A stretch of DNA of 64,000 nt, taken from contig CANLHI010000002.1 in the NCBI GenBank assembly GCA_947490845.1, forward strand, positions 1 to 64,000, in the 5' to 3' direction. Below are positions 1 to 7,998 of this stretch, in pieces. Position 1 is the stretch's first letter. The number at the start of each line of letters is the position of its first letter. The notes beneath the pieces were generated by a model. The model was not told where the DNA came from. It saw only the letters and a list, made by a program, of their open reading frames with translations, and did not search any database. Made by a program: the position numbers and the translations under genes. Source of the stretch: Actinomycetota bacterium (GTDB lineage: Bacteria > Actinomycetota > Actinomycetes > Nanopelagicales > Nanopelagicaceae).

Positions 1-111
1 TTTTACTTTTCCTTCGATATGTGGGTGTTTAAGAAATCCTTAAACACGGTCTTCCTCTTGCGCCAGCGATACCGAGCAAAGCATTACAGCCATGAAACGG
101 GTCCTGATTAA
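1..111 (+). CDS. C-terminal end of an unrecognised protein
   Basis: Frame 1 is open from the window edge to a TAA at 109-111 and encodes 36 residues; the other two forward frames stop early. The visible tail is rich in aromatic and basic residues (it contains MWVFKK and RQRYRAKHY), which would fit the cytoplasmic tail of a membrane or membrane-associated protein, but I do not recognise the family. It reads toward the DUF3145 gene and is followed by a 172-base spacer, so it is probably a separate transcription unit. The start lies outside the window. Confidence 0.5.
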   Translation, partial: FYFSFDMWVFKKSLNTVFLLRQRYRAKHYSHETGPD

Positions 112-200
112 GCGTCCGACTAAGGAAAAGGGTACTGCCTACGCACTCGTATACCTAACGGTGGTCTAGACAGTTACGCCTAAATGGAGCAAAATTGCTC

Positions 201-214
201 TTACTAGTTAGTAA
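201..214. promoter_or_regulatory. palindrome TTACTAGTTAGTAA, site 1 of a shared motif
   Basis: This 14-bp inverted repeat (TTACT, 4-base centre, AGTAA) lies 69 bases before the DUF3145 start codon, in the 112-283 spacer. Near-identical palindromes stand before acpP (5121-5134) and fabD (7127-7140). A TATATG box at 224-229 could be a -10, which would put the palindrome over the -35. A looser related sequence overlaps the ribosome-binding region at 267-280. The role as a regulator site is inferred from recurrence only. Confidence 0.5.
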
Positions 215-283
215 TAGCAAGCGTATATGCCGCTGGGGAAGGTCGCATAGCGCGGTCTTGCTAGGTACTACTAGGAGTAAGAG

Positions 284-808
284 ATGCAAGAGCTAAATCC
301 ATCTAGCCAGAACAGAGATCGTTTAAAAGAATCTGTTAGCGGCTTACTTGTCATACATAGCGCACCTGCTGCGCTGCGCCCGCATATTGAATGGGGCTTG
401 CAATCAATCCTTGGTACTTGGCTTACTTTGCAATGGTTAGAACAACCGAATGCGGTTGGAACATATAGGGCGACGGTTGAATTTCGAGATGTGCGAGGAA
501 GCTCCGCAAAGATTGCATCAACTCTTCGTGGTTGGCACTACTTGAGATTTGAAGTTCGCGAAGAATCCGAACTCGGGGGAGAGTTCTATCGTTCAACCCC
601 TGAGCTCGGTATTCATCGCGCAAGCATTGATGGACTTGGCAACATTGTCGTTACCGAACATCAGATAAGTGATGCACTGGCCAAAGGTTTCGATGAGATT
701 TCCATACGTGATTCCCTTGATGAAGTGCTGGGAAATAAGTGGGAAGAAGAGTTAGCCCCATTTAGAGAAGTAGAAATTGATAAGTTAATTCAACTTCGCG
801 CAATCTAG
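284..808 (+). CDS. DUF3145 family protein
   Basis: This 174-residue protein belongs to DUF3145, a family restricted to Actinobacteria and of unknown biochemical function. In Streptomyces the family member lies directly beside fabF at the end of the fabD-fabH-acpP-fabF cluster. Here it is near the same cluster but on the opposite strand, separated by a SIMPL gene, a cupin gene and accD. The ATG at 284 has a good ribosome-binding site, AGGAG at 273-277. It has no signal peptide or membrane segment. The conserved neighbourhood and the palindrome it shares with acpP and fabD suggest a role connected to fatty-acid synthesis, but that is inference. Confidence 0.8.
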   Translation: MQELNPSSQNRDRLKESVSGLLVIHSAPAALRPHIEWGLQSILGTWLTLQWLEQPNAVGTYRATVEFRDVRGSSAKIASTLRGWHYLRFEVREESELGGEFYRSTPELGIHRASIDGLGNIVVTEHQISDALAKGFDEISIRDSLDEVLGNKWEEELAPFREVEIDKLIQLRAI

Positions 809-813
809 TCATA

Positions 814-819
814 TAGAAT
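814..819 (+). promoter_or_regulatory. -10 box of a leaderless promoter for the SIMPL gene
   Basis: TAGAAT ends 6 bases before the ATG at 826, so transcription would start at or next to the start codon. No ribosome-binding site is present. No convincing -35 was seen. Confidence 0.45.
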
Positions 820-825
820 AAGAGT

Positions 826-1584
826 ATGACAATCCCAGAAAGCCCAATTATTCAAATCGAACGCGGTAAGGCAATCGCAACAATTGTTGCCGCCATACTT
901 TTATCTGTCTCAATCGGTCTTGGCCTTTCCATGGTCGGATCCGGATTTGCAGCTCGCTCTGATAATGGAATTGTCGTAACAGGTTCGGCTCGCACCGAAG
1001 CAGTTGCAGATAATGCGGTTTGGACTCTCTCGGTATCCCTATCGCGTGCCAAGGTTGCAGATGCTGTGACCACTGTGGGTAACGATGTTGATGCAGTTAC
1101 TAAATATCTGACAAATGGTGGGATATCTGCGGCATCACTCACTCTCGGGCCAGTTTCAACTTATGGCCAAGAAGAGTATGTGAATGGAAATTCAACTGGG
1201 CGAATTCTTAACTACCGTGCCAGCCGTGACATCACGGTGCGAACAAAAGATGTTGAACTAGTTTCAGAACTTTCGCAAGGTATCGGTTCAATTCTGCAAA
1301 CTGGGGTCAGCGTTAACAACTACGGACCTCAGTACTACATTTCAACTCTGGCTGAACTTCGCCCGCAGTTACTTGAAGAGGCGATGAAAGATGCCAAGGT
1401 GCGCGCGGAGGCGATAACCAAGGCAGTCGGCGGATCAGTTGGCGCTGTGACCAGTGTTCGAAGCGGTGTCTTCCAAGTTACGACGCCAGATTCAACAATG
1501 ACTTCCGATGGTGGGGCTTATGACACCACAACAATTAAGAAGACAGTCACATCAACGGTTTCCGTAACCTTTAAGACTAAGTAA
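826..1584 (+). CDS. SIMPL domain (DUF541) secreted or membrane-anchored protein
   Basis: The 252-residue product has a single hydrophobic segment at about residues 16-45, which may be an uncleaved anchor or a signal peptide, followed by a SIMPL/DUF541 domain. Typical features are the start of the domain (VVTGSARTEAVAD), alternating short strands, and the late YRASRDITVRT stretch. Family members are periplasmic or surface proteins linked to envelope or oxidative stress, without a defined enzyme activity. It is probably expressed from its own leaderless promoter and is followed after 19 bases by the cupin gene. The specific role here is unknown. Confidence 0.8.
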   Translation: MTIPESPIIQIERGKAIATIVAAILLSVSIGLGLSMVGSGFAARSDNGIVVTGSARTEAVADNAVWTLSVSLSRAKVADAVTTVGNDVDAVTKYLTNGGISAASLTLGPVSTYGQEEYVNGNSTGRILNYRASRDITVRTKDVELVSELSQGIGSILQTGVSVNNYGPQYYISTLAELRPQLLEEAMKDAKVRAEAITKAVGGSVGAVTSVRSGVFQVTTPDSTMTSDGGAYDTTTIKKTVTSTVSVTFKTK

Positions 1585-1603
1585 TTAAGTAGGTTCAACT
1601 TCT

Positions 1604-2146
1604 ATGTCGCGCCCGGATGAGTTAATCGCCTATTTCGGAATGAAGCCTCTTCCTGTTGAAGGTACTTATTTCATAAATACCTATATTTCTGATGCAACGA
1701 CCGCATCTGGTGGCCCAGCCGGAACAGCAGGTCTTGGGCTCTATCTTCGCGAACCAGTTAGCGCATCAACAACACATGTTCTGGAATTTGATGAAGTTTG
1801 GCATTACTACGAGGGCGATCCGGTTGCACTTTATGAATTTCATATAGATGGCACAGCGCGAACCATAATTTTAGGGCGAGATATTGCAGCAGGCCAAGTT
1901 ATGCAGCACACGATTAAGGCCGGCGTCATTCAAGCGGGAGAAGTTGCACCCGGTGGTGATTGGTCATTATTTGCCTGCACAATGTCACCAGGATTTATTG
2001 CAAGTTGTTTTCGCGGAGTGCTTAAATCTGAACTAATAGATAAATACTCTGGGTATGAAGAAATAATCGAACGACTTGGTGTTGCAGATGGTCACGAAAC
2101 TGATCTTCCTGCAGATTATGTAAATGAAAGATTTAGCGCAAATTAA
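1604..2146 (+). CDS. cupin superfamily protein (DUF985/Cupin_5)
   Basis: This 180-residue protein matches the DUF985 branch of the cupins: an N-terminal helix (ELIAYFGMKPLPVEGTYF) followed by a double-stranded beta barrel with FDEVWHYYEGDP and a late PGGDWSLFACTMSPGF segment. The histidine and glutamate in the first cupin motif (about residues 63-68) fit metal binding. Substrates of this family are mostly unknown; some bind sugars or sugar nucleotides. Its stop codon ends one base before the convergent accD stop, leaving no room for a terminator. Confidence 0.8.
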   Translation: MSRPDELIAYFGMKPLPVEGTYFINTYISDATTASGGPAGTAGLGLYLREPVSASTTHVLEFDEVWHYYEGDPVALYEFHIDGTARTIILGRDIAAGQVMQHTIKAGVIQAGEVAPGGDWSLFACTMSPGFIASCFRGVLKSELIDKYSGYEEIIERLGVADGHETDLPADYVNERFSAN

Positions 2147-3538
2147 TTAAAGCGGAATATTTCCGTGGTCACCGCGACGATGTGGTGTGGCAGCAATTGT
2201 GCGAGCTAGCGCGCTGCGGGTATGTCGCGGATCAATAATTTCATCAACTGCACCAATTTCAACCGCGCGCGCAACTCCTCCCGAAACTTTGTCATGCTGG
2301 GCGGCGAGCTCTAGCTCCATATTCTCGCGTTGTTCTTCAGGTAAATCTGCCAGCAATCTGCGATGGAGAACTCGCACAGCAGCAACTGCGCCCATCACAG
2401 ATACTTCGGCATCTGGCCAAGCAAATACGCGCGTTGCACCGAGTGATTTAGCGTTCATCGCCACAAATGCGCCACCGTATGCGCGCCTGGTAATAAGAGT
2501 TACACGCGGAACAACTGCTTCACCGAATGCGTGCAATAACTTAGCACCTCGTCTTACGGCGCCTTCCCATTCTTGTCCGGCACCTGGCAAGAAACCAGTC
2601 ACATCTGCAATAACAATTAGTGGAATTCCAAAGGCATCACATGTGCGCACAAAGCGCGCCGCTTTTTCCCCAGCTGCCGAATCAAGAACACCACCGATAT
2701 GCGCTGGATTATTTGCGATCACACCAACTGTGCGACCACCAAAGCGTCCCAACACCGTCGTCATATTCTCAGCCCAGACCGGCAAAAGTTCTAATTTTTC
2801 ACCATCTGCATCCAAAATCGCATCGATTAGCGGATGTACTTCATAACTTCGTTTGGTAACGGCTGGAACAAATACAGATAAATCCAAATCTTTGAGATCT
2901 GTATCCATATGTCCTTGATTTGCAAAGAGGGCGGTGACATCTCGGATTTCATCGAACGCTTCTTGCTCAGTCGATGCGATCACATGTGCGACACCGCTAT
3001 TTTTACTGTGAGCCTCGGGCCCGCCGAGGGAAGCCATATCAACATCTTCACCAGTTACAGATTTAACAACGTCGGGGCCGGTTACAAAGATGCGGCCTTC
3101 TGGTGCAAGAACAACGATGTCAGTTAGGGCTGGGCCATACGCACCGCCACCAGCTGTAGGTCCAAGCACAAGTGAAAGCTGCGGAATTCGACCGCTAGCC
3201 AAAATCATTGATTGAAAGACTTCACCGAAAGCATTTAGCGATGAAACGCCATCACTTAAACGCGCACCACCAGAGTGCCAGATACCAATGATTGGTAGTT
3301 GTTTAGCCATTGCTTCGCGATAAGCAGTAATTATTACTTGCGAGCCTGCAACACCAAGTGCTCCACTTTTTATTGTGGCATCGGAGGCAAAGACAACGAC
3401 TCTATTTCCTTTAATGCTGCCAGTTGCTGCGATCATTCCGCAATCAGTGCGTTCGATTAATAACGAATCAGTGCCTTTATCTAGCAGGCGTTGGATTCGC
3501 AGTAATGAATCGCGTGGGTCAACCTCTTTGTGGACCAT
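2147..3538 (-). CDS. accD: acyl-CoA carboxylase, carboxyltransferase (beta) subunit
   Basis: The 463-residue protein is a biotin-dependent carboxyltransferase of the AccD/PccB type. It transfers CO2 from carboxybiotin to acetyl- or propionyl-CoA, making malonyl-CoA for fatty-acid synthesis. It has two crotonase-like halves; the oxyanion-hole segments IWHSGGARLSDGV and GPTAGGGAYG in the first half, and IADVTGFLPGAGQEWEG in the second, are clear. It is the last gene of the fabD-fabH-acpP-fabF block, 11 bases after fabF, a position like that of mycobacterial accD6. The biotinylated alpha subunit is not in the window. The context favours acetyl-CoA, but propionyl-CoA cannot be excluded. Confidence 0.85.
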   Translation of the reverse strand: MVHKEVDPRDSLLRIQRLLDKGTDSLLIERTDCGMIAATGSIKGNRVVVFASDATIKSGALGVAGSQVIITAYREAMAKQLPIIGIWHSGGARLSDGVSSLNAFGEVFQSMILASGRIPQLSLVLGPTAGGGAYGPALTDIVVLAPEGRIFVTGPDVVKSVTGEDVDMASLGGPEAHSKNSGVAHVIASTEQEAFDEIRDVTALFANQGHMDTDLKDLDLSVFVPAVTKRSYEVHPLIDAILDADGEKLELLPVWAENMTTVLGRFGGRTVGVIANNPAHIGGVLDSAAGEKAARFVRTCDAFGIPLIVIADVTGFLPGAGQEWEGAVRRGAKLLHAFGEAVVPRVTLITRRAYGGAFVAMNAKSLGATRVFAWPDAEVSVMGAVAAVRVLHRRLLADLPEEQRENMELELAAQHDKVSGGVARAVEIGAVDEIIDPRHTRSALARTIAATPHRRGDHGNIPL

Positions 3539-3549
3539 AACAAATGAGT

Positions 3550-4785
3550 TTATAGAGTGGCGAAAGCCAATACAACGTTATGGCCGCCAAAACCAAAGGA
3601 ATCATTAAGCGCGGCGATCTGTCCTGCGGGAAGTTGGCGTGGTGTGTCTCGAACCACATCGATTGTGACTGCAGGATCTAAATTTTCAATATTTATTGTT
3701 GGCGGAGCCAGACGTTCCTGCAGCGCTTTAACAATAAATACAGATTCAATCGCACCGGCTCCACCAAGTAAGTGTCCAGTCATTGATTTTGTTGCAGATA
3801 CTGCAACATGATCAGAATCTTTACCGAGCGCTAAACGAAGTGCGTTCGCCTCTGCAACATCACCAGCCGGTGTTGATGTGGCATGAGCGTTTAAGTGAAC
3901 AATATCTTTTGTTGAAAGTTTGGCATCTTGAAGCGCAAATTTAATGGCGCGCTGCACACCAGCACCATCTGGGTCAGGTGCTGCGATGTGATAACCATCA
4001 GATGAAAGTCCCTGCCCAACTAGTTCACAATAAATCTTGGCACCTCGTTCCTTGGCATGCTCGTATTCTTCTAAGACCAAAACTCCGCCGCCTTCACCCA
4101 ATACAAAGCCATCACGATCGGCATCATATGGACGTGATGCGCGCTCTGGGGCATCATTACGAGTTGATAGCGCCTTCATCGCGGCAAAGCCAGCCATGGG
4201 AAGCTGATGTACTGCAGCTTCAACTCCGCCGCTAACCACAATATCGGCGCGATTATTGCGAATCATTTCAAGTGCGTAACCAATTGCTTCAGCACCTGAT
4301 GCGCAGGCGCTAACTGGGGTGTGAACGCCGGCCTTTGCTTGCAGTTCCAGACCAACATTTGCTGCAGGTCCATTAGGCATCAACATCGGAACGGTATGCG
4401 GGCTAACTCCGCGCGCACCTTTCTCTTTCAAATTATCGAATTGATCAAGCAAGGTAATCACGCCACCAATACCTGAGGCGATTACGACGCCAAGACGTTC
4501 TTTATCGAGTTCTGGTGCGCCCGCATCCTTCCATGCCTCGCGGGAGGCGATCAGTGCAAACTGTTCGGAGCGATCAAGGCGACGCATTTCTACGCGCTCC
4601 ATTTGATCGGCTGGCTCTGTTGCTACGCGTGCTGCAAAGTGCACAGGCAGAAGCTCGCGCCAATCTTCGGTTAGCAGGCGCACACCACTCTTGCCAGCGA
4701 TTAACGCGGCCCAAGTCGATGCAACATCTCCACCAAGTGGAGTAGTTGCACCAAGACCTGTGACTACGACGCGGCGTTGTGACAT
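3550..4785 (-). CDS. fabF: 3-oxoacyl-ACP synthase II
   Basis: This 411-residue condensing enzyme elongates acyl-ACP with malonyl-ACP. The catalytic triad is intact: Cys161 in VSACASG, His301 in NAHATSTPAGD and His338 in KSMTGHLLGG. Length and order of motifs are normal for KAS II. It starts 8 bases after acpP and is followed by accD, so acpP-fabF-accD are almost certainly one transcript. A KAS I role (FabB-like) cannot be separated by sequence alone, but actinobacteria normally use one FabF. Confidence 0.95.
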   Translation of the reverse strand: MSQRRVVVTGLGATTPLGGDVASTWAALIAGKSGVRLLTEDWRELLPVHFAARVATEPADQMERVEMRRLDRSEQFALIASREAWKDAGAPELDKERLGVVIASGIGGVITLLDQFDNLKEKGARGVSPHTVPMLMPNGPAANVGLELQAKAGVHTPVSACASGAEAIGYALEMIRNNRADIVVSGGVEAAVHQLPMAGFAAMKALSTRNDAPERASRPYDADRDGFVLGEGGGVLVLEEYEHAKERGAKIYCELVGQGLSSDGYHIAAPDPDGAGVQRAIKFALQDAKLSTKDIVHLNAHATSTPAGDVAEANALRLALGKDSDHVAVSATKSMTGHLLGGAGAIESVFIVKALQERLAPPTINIENLDPAVTIDVVRDTPRQLPAGQIAALNDSFGFGGHNVVLAFATL

Positions 4786-4793
4786 GAAATTAC

Positions 4794-5042
4794 TTATGCG
4801 GCAGCGTTAACGATGAAGTTAACTGCATCTCCTACTGTTGCGAGCTCAGTTACTTTCTCATCTGGGATTTTTACGCCAAAACGCTCTTCGCAAGCAACTA
4901 CAACTTCTACCATGCTAAGTGAATCTACTTCTAGATCATCAGTGAAGTTCTTACCGAGTTCAATTGATGCAGCAGGGATACCGGCTACTTCTTCAACGAT
5001 CTCTTTGATTCCTGCGAGTACATCTGCTGGTGAAAGTGCCAT
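4794..5042 (-). CDS. acpP: acyl carrier protein
   Basis: The 82-residue acidic protein carries the phosphopantetheine attachment site Ser41 in the DSLSMVE motif. It shuttles growing acyl chains between the Fab enzymes. A strong ribosome-binding stretch (AAGGAAAAGGA on the minus strand) precedes its ATG. Unlike the tightly packed genes around it, it has a 115-base upstream spacer after fabH, holding a copy of the shared palindrome. This suggests an extra promoter allowing acpP to be made in excess. Confidence 0.95.
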   Translation of the reverse strand: MALSPADVLAGIKEIVEEVAGIPAASIELGKNFTDDLEVDSLSMVEVVVACEERFGVKIPDEKVTELATVGDAVNFIVNAAA

Positions 5043-5120
5043 TGTGATGAATCCTTTTCCTTATTAATTGTGAAACGGTTATCTTGGGTAACAGATGGTA
5101 ATTGTGTCCGATAAGTGCCC

Positions 5121-5134
5121 TTACTTCCTAGTAA
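5121..5134. promoter_or_regulatory. palindrome TTACTTCCTAGTAA, site 2, upstream of acpP
   Basis: Same TTACT-N4-AGTAA structure as sites 1 and 3, placed in the fabH-acpP spacer 79 bases before the acpP start. On the minus strand a weak -10 candidate (CACAAT at 5101-5106) follows 14 bases after the palindrome, the same spacing seen at fabD. This would put the palindrome over the -35 of an internal acpP promoter. Confidence 0.5.
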
Positions 5135-5157
5135 ATGGGAGGGTAATTAGAGGAAAA

Positions 5158-6180
5158 TTATGGTTTTGGCGGCAATTTCACAACTTGGCCCGCAAAAACG
5201 AGACCTGCGCCATACCCGATGAGCAAGGCTAATTTGCCATGAAGTTCTGGGTGTTTGAGCAAGAGCGCATCCATGGCAAGCGGGATTGATGCCGCAGAAG
5301 TATTTCCATTGGTGCGAATGTCATCTGCTATTACAACTGAATCCGGGAGCTCCATCTCCTTCGCCATGGTTTCGATGATACGCACATTTGCTTGATGTGG
5401 AATAAATGCATCTAAGTCGTTAACGCTAAGCCCCGCCGAATCCAGTGCCTTTAGCGCAGCCTTACTCATTGCAAAAACTGCCCAACGGAAAACCTTTTGA
5501 CCTTCTTGCGCAATATTTGGCCACTTCACATCGGCCTTAGTTAACTGAGTTTGGGTGTCTCGCACATCGATCCAAGATGGATTCATCAATATCGCATCGC
5601 GGTTTTCTGAATCTGAACCCCATTCAACTGGTCCAATTCCGGCATCATCGCTCTCGCCAATAACTACCGCGCCCGCACCGTCTGCAAAGATAAAAGCGGT
5701 TGCACGATCAGTTGGATCTGTGAAATCAGAAATCTTTTCAACGCCGATCACCAACACCTTTTTAGAACTTCCTGCACGAACAAAATCATGTGCCATAGCA
5801 ACACCGTAACAAAATCCAGCGCAGGCAGCGCCAATATCAAAGGCGGCAGCGGTTGGGTTGCCCATTCGCTGGATAACTGCAGTTGCCGCAGATGGTGCTT
5901 GATGAGGGTAGGTAATTGTTGCAACAATTACCGAATCAATATCTTTTATCGTTAATTTGGCCCTAGATAGCGCTTGCTCGGCTGCGCCAATTGCCATATC
6001 AACAACTGATTCATCAGCGCTGGCAAAGCGACGAGATTCAATTCCGGTGCGTTGGATGATCCATTCATCAGAAGAATCTATGGCATCGACGATTTCAGAG
6101 TTTGGCACTAATCGCGATGGGCGATAAACACCAACCGAGAAAATGCTACTTTCGCTGCCGGTCTTGGTTTTAATTGGCAT
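5158..6180 (-). CDS. fabH: 3-oxoacyl-ACP synthase III
   Basis: FabH starts fatty-acid synthesis by condensing an acyl-CoA primer with malonyl-ACP. I place the start at 6180 (340 residues, normal length) because AGGAAG lies 5 bases before this ATG; a longer frame to 6243 would run far into fabD and lacks that support. The triad is complete: Cys120 in GAACAGFC, His262 in PHQANVRI and Asn293 in NGNTSAAS. It overlaps the end of fabD by 11 bases. Actinobacterial FabH often prefers branched or short acyl-CoA primers; specificity is not readable here. Confidence 0.95.
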   Translation of the reverse strand: MPIKTKTGSESSIFSVGVYRPSRLVPNSEIVDAIDSSDEWIIQRTGIESRRFASADESVVDMAIGAAEQALSRAKLTIKDIDSVIVATITYPHQAPSAATAVIQRMGNPTAAAFDIGAACAGFCYGVAMAHDFVRAGSSKKVLVIGVEKISDFTDPTDRATAFIFADGAGAVVIGESDDAGIGPVEWGSDSENRDAILMNPSWIDVRDTQTQLTKADVKWPNIAQEGQKVFRWAVFAMSKAALKALDSAGLSVNDLDAFIPHQANVRIIETMAKEMELPDSVVIADDIRTNGNTSAASIPLAMDALLLKHPELHGKLALLIGYGAGLVFAGQVVKLPPKP

Positions 6181-7099
6181 CGTCTTCCTGTCGGTTCGCT
6201 TCATCTTGGTGGCGCACTGAAAATTCTTTGGCAAGTGTGACATCTTCTACTGATTTAAGTGCAAATGTTTCAATAATCGGGACGGCGCGCTTTAATAGGC
6301 CCACCAAAGTGCCAGCCGGTGGAACCTCAATTGCACCTGATGAGTGTTCTGCCAAAGTAGTCATGCATAAATCCCAGCGCACCGGATTAGATATCTGCGC
6401 CACGATGCGATCTAGAACTTCTCGGCCATCAGTAATGACTGCGCCATCTTTATTTGAAATTACTCCACATTTTGCTACGGCTACCTTTAGTTCTGCCGCA
6501 AGTGCGCGCAGTGGCTTAACCGCTGACTGCATATAAGAGGTGTGAAATGCACCCGCTACGGCAAGTGCGCGAACGCGAGCACCATCGGGTGCTAATTGAG
6601 CAAGGGCATCTAGATCACCGGCGGCAACGATCTGTCCTGCGCCATTGTCATTTGCAGCAACTAAACCTAGATCGCTAATCGCTTTTAGAACCACGGTGCG
6701 ATCACCGCCAAGTACTGCAGCCATTCCGGCTGGCTTTAGCGCTGCCGCTTTTGCCATTTCAATTCCACGGGCGCGAACTAATTTCATCGCATCTATTTCA
6801 TTGATTACACCGGCAAGTGCTGCTGCTGTTATTTCACCAACGGAATGTCCTGCGACAACTGCGAATCGATAGTCAGATAGCGCTCTGGCACCCAATAGCC
6901 CTGCTGCAACAATCAACGGTTGCGCATTCGCCGTATCCTTTATTTCATCCGCATCTGCCGTTGTGCCAAGCCTTACTAAATCTAAATCAATTTCAGCAGA
7001 CCAAGCTTTTAGTAATTCAAGCGCTTCTGGTTTTGCAATCCAGGGAGTTAACATTCCAGGAGTTTGCGCACCTTGACCCGGAGCGATGAATGCCAGCAT
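6170..7099 (-). CDS. fabD: malonyl-CoA:ACP transacylase
   Basis: The 309-residue enzyme loads malonyl groups onto ACP. The nucleophile Ser86 sits in GHSVGE and the catalytic His186 in GAFHTSYM; the N-terminal PGQGAQ motif is present. It is the first gene of the fab operon and has its own promoter with a -10 box 7 bases before the ATG and the shared palindrome over the -35. The protein ends in a short polar tail that is overlapped by the fabH start. Confidence 0.95.
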   Translation of the reverse strand: MLAFIAPGQGAQTPGMLTPWIAKPEALELLKAWSAEIDLDLVRLGTTADADEIKDTANAQPLIVAAGLLGARALSDYRFAVVAGHSVGEITAAALAGVINEIDAMKLVRARGIEMAKAAALKPAGMAAVLGGDRTVVLKAISDLGLVAANDNGAGQIVAAGDLDALAQLAPDGARVRALAVAGAFHTSYMQSAVKPLRALAAELKVAVAKCGVISNKDGAVITDGREVLDRIVAQISNPVRWDLCMTTLAEHSSGAIEVPPAGTLVGLLKRAVPIIETFALKSVEDVTLAKEFSVRHQDEANRQEDDAN

Positions 7100-7106
7100 G
7101 AAAGAG

Positions 7107-7140
7107 ATTTTAGGCGAGTAAACCCTTTACTACCTAGTAC
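7107..7140 (-). promoter_or_regulatory. fabD promoter with palindrome TTACTACCTAGTAC (site 3)
   Basis: On the minus strand TAAAAT (7107-7112) lies 7 bases before the fabD ATG, fitting a leaderless promoter. The palindrome occupies 7127-7140, exactly where the -35 would be. No alternative ribosome-binding site is seen. A protein bound here would block or contact RNA polymerase. Streptomyces fab operons are controlled by the activator FasR, whose gene is not in this window, so the regulator's identity is open. Confidence 0.5.
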
Positions 7141-7157
7141 CGCGCCAAGGCGAATTG

Positions 7158-7997
7158 CTAGTGACTTACCAGCGTCCTAACAGGTGCCTTACTTTGAACG
7201 ACTTGTATTTGTGTTAATGGGTTAGATGTTCGCGCAAAACGGGAGCGAACCAGATAAACAATCTCGGCCATACTGAGCCAGATTAGTCCTGGGAATAAGT
7301 CGATGCTGCGTTTTGCAAACCAGGGCGTTCCGTTTCGCAGCATCCAAAGTATTGAATCTTTACGACTGCGATTATTTACTGGAGAAATTGCAACGTCACC
7401 GACATCAAAGCCGCGATCACGGAGCATTTTGGCAAATTCGGATGCAATAAATTGATGGCCCAGTTTGCTGGGGTGCATGCGATCGACATGCCATTTTGAC
7501 CTGGAATAGATATTTTCTAGCGACCTAGTTGGCAACATAATTGCTCCGAAATCTTGCGCCATCTTACTCGTGGCCTTATTAACGGCGGCAACGCGTCTGC
7601 GACAAATTCTGCCAACCAGGTATGGCATCGGCACAATTTTGGTTGGATCATGAAGTTCTAGGAGCATGACAGTTGCGCCGGTAGACACCAAACGAATCAG
7701 AGTCTCGCGCAAATTACTTTCAAAGACTGTTGGAGAAAAATTGCTACGTAATAAGTCATTACCGCCGACTACAACTGCCACCAGCTCTGGATCATGGACT
7801 GAGACTTTCACTAACTGCTCTTCCAATACTTCACCAGAACGCGCTCCAGGACGTGCCGCATTGATATAGATAAGTGGTTCATTAAATGCTTGTGCCAGGT
7901 GGTAGCCCCAACCAAAGTGATTGCCATTTGCATCTGAGTCACCAACACCAGAAGCCGCGCTATCTCCGATTACGGCAAGAGTCAGCGGCTGAGTCAT
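7158..7997 (-). CDS. SGNH/GDSL-type esterase
   Basis: The 279-residue protein has the SGNH hydrolase blocks: the nucleophile block VIGDSAASGVGD at the N-terminus, the glycine in NAARPGARSGEV, the block III VVVGGNDLL and the late WHVDRMHPSKLGHQ carrying the Asp-His pair. It has no clear signal peptide, so it is probably cytoplasmic. After the catalytic domain a hydrophobic stretch near residues 230-250 may touch the membrane. It starts 1 base after the glycosyltransferase stop, so a shared transcript with the two GT4 genes is likely; a role in deacylating a glycolipid or glycan intermediate is a guess. Confidence 0.8.
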   Translation of the reverse strand: MTQPLTLAVIGDSAASGVGDSDANGNHFGWGYHLAQAFNEPLIYINAARPGARSGEVLEEQLVKVSVHDPELVAVVVGGNDLLRSNFSPTVFESNLRETLIRLVSTGATVMLLELHDPTKIVPMPYLVGRICRRRVAAVNKATSKMAQDFGAIMLPTRSLENIYSRSKWHVDRMHPSKLGHQFIASEFAKMLRDRGFDVGDVAISPVNNRSRKDSILWMLRNGTPWFAKRSIDLFPGLIWLSMAEIVYLVRSRFARTSNPLTQIQVVQSKAPVRTLVSH

Positions 7998-7998
7998 A

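Noticed and set aside
187..200. GAGCAAAATTGCTC hairpin as terminator of the upstream gene
   Set aside because: The loop would be only two bases and no T-run follows; it is more likely a chance palindrome.
2153..2166. CGGAATATTTCCG as an intergenic terminator between cupin and accD
   Set aside because: The arms are imperfect and the sequence lies inside the end of accD.
2187..2846. Long plus-strand open frame opposite accD
   Set aside because: It is the antisense shadow of the accD coding sequence, with low-complexity residues and no promoter or ribosome site.
6181..6243. Longer N-terminus for fabH
   Set aside because: It lies inside fabD, adds residues absent from FabH, and a good ribosome site stands before the ATG at 6180.
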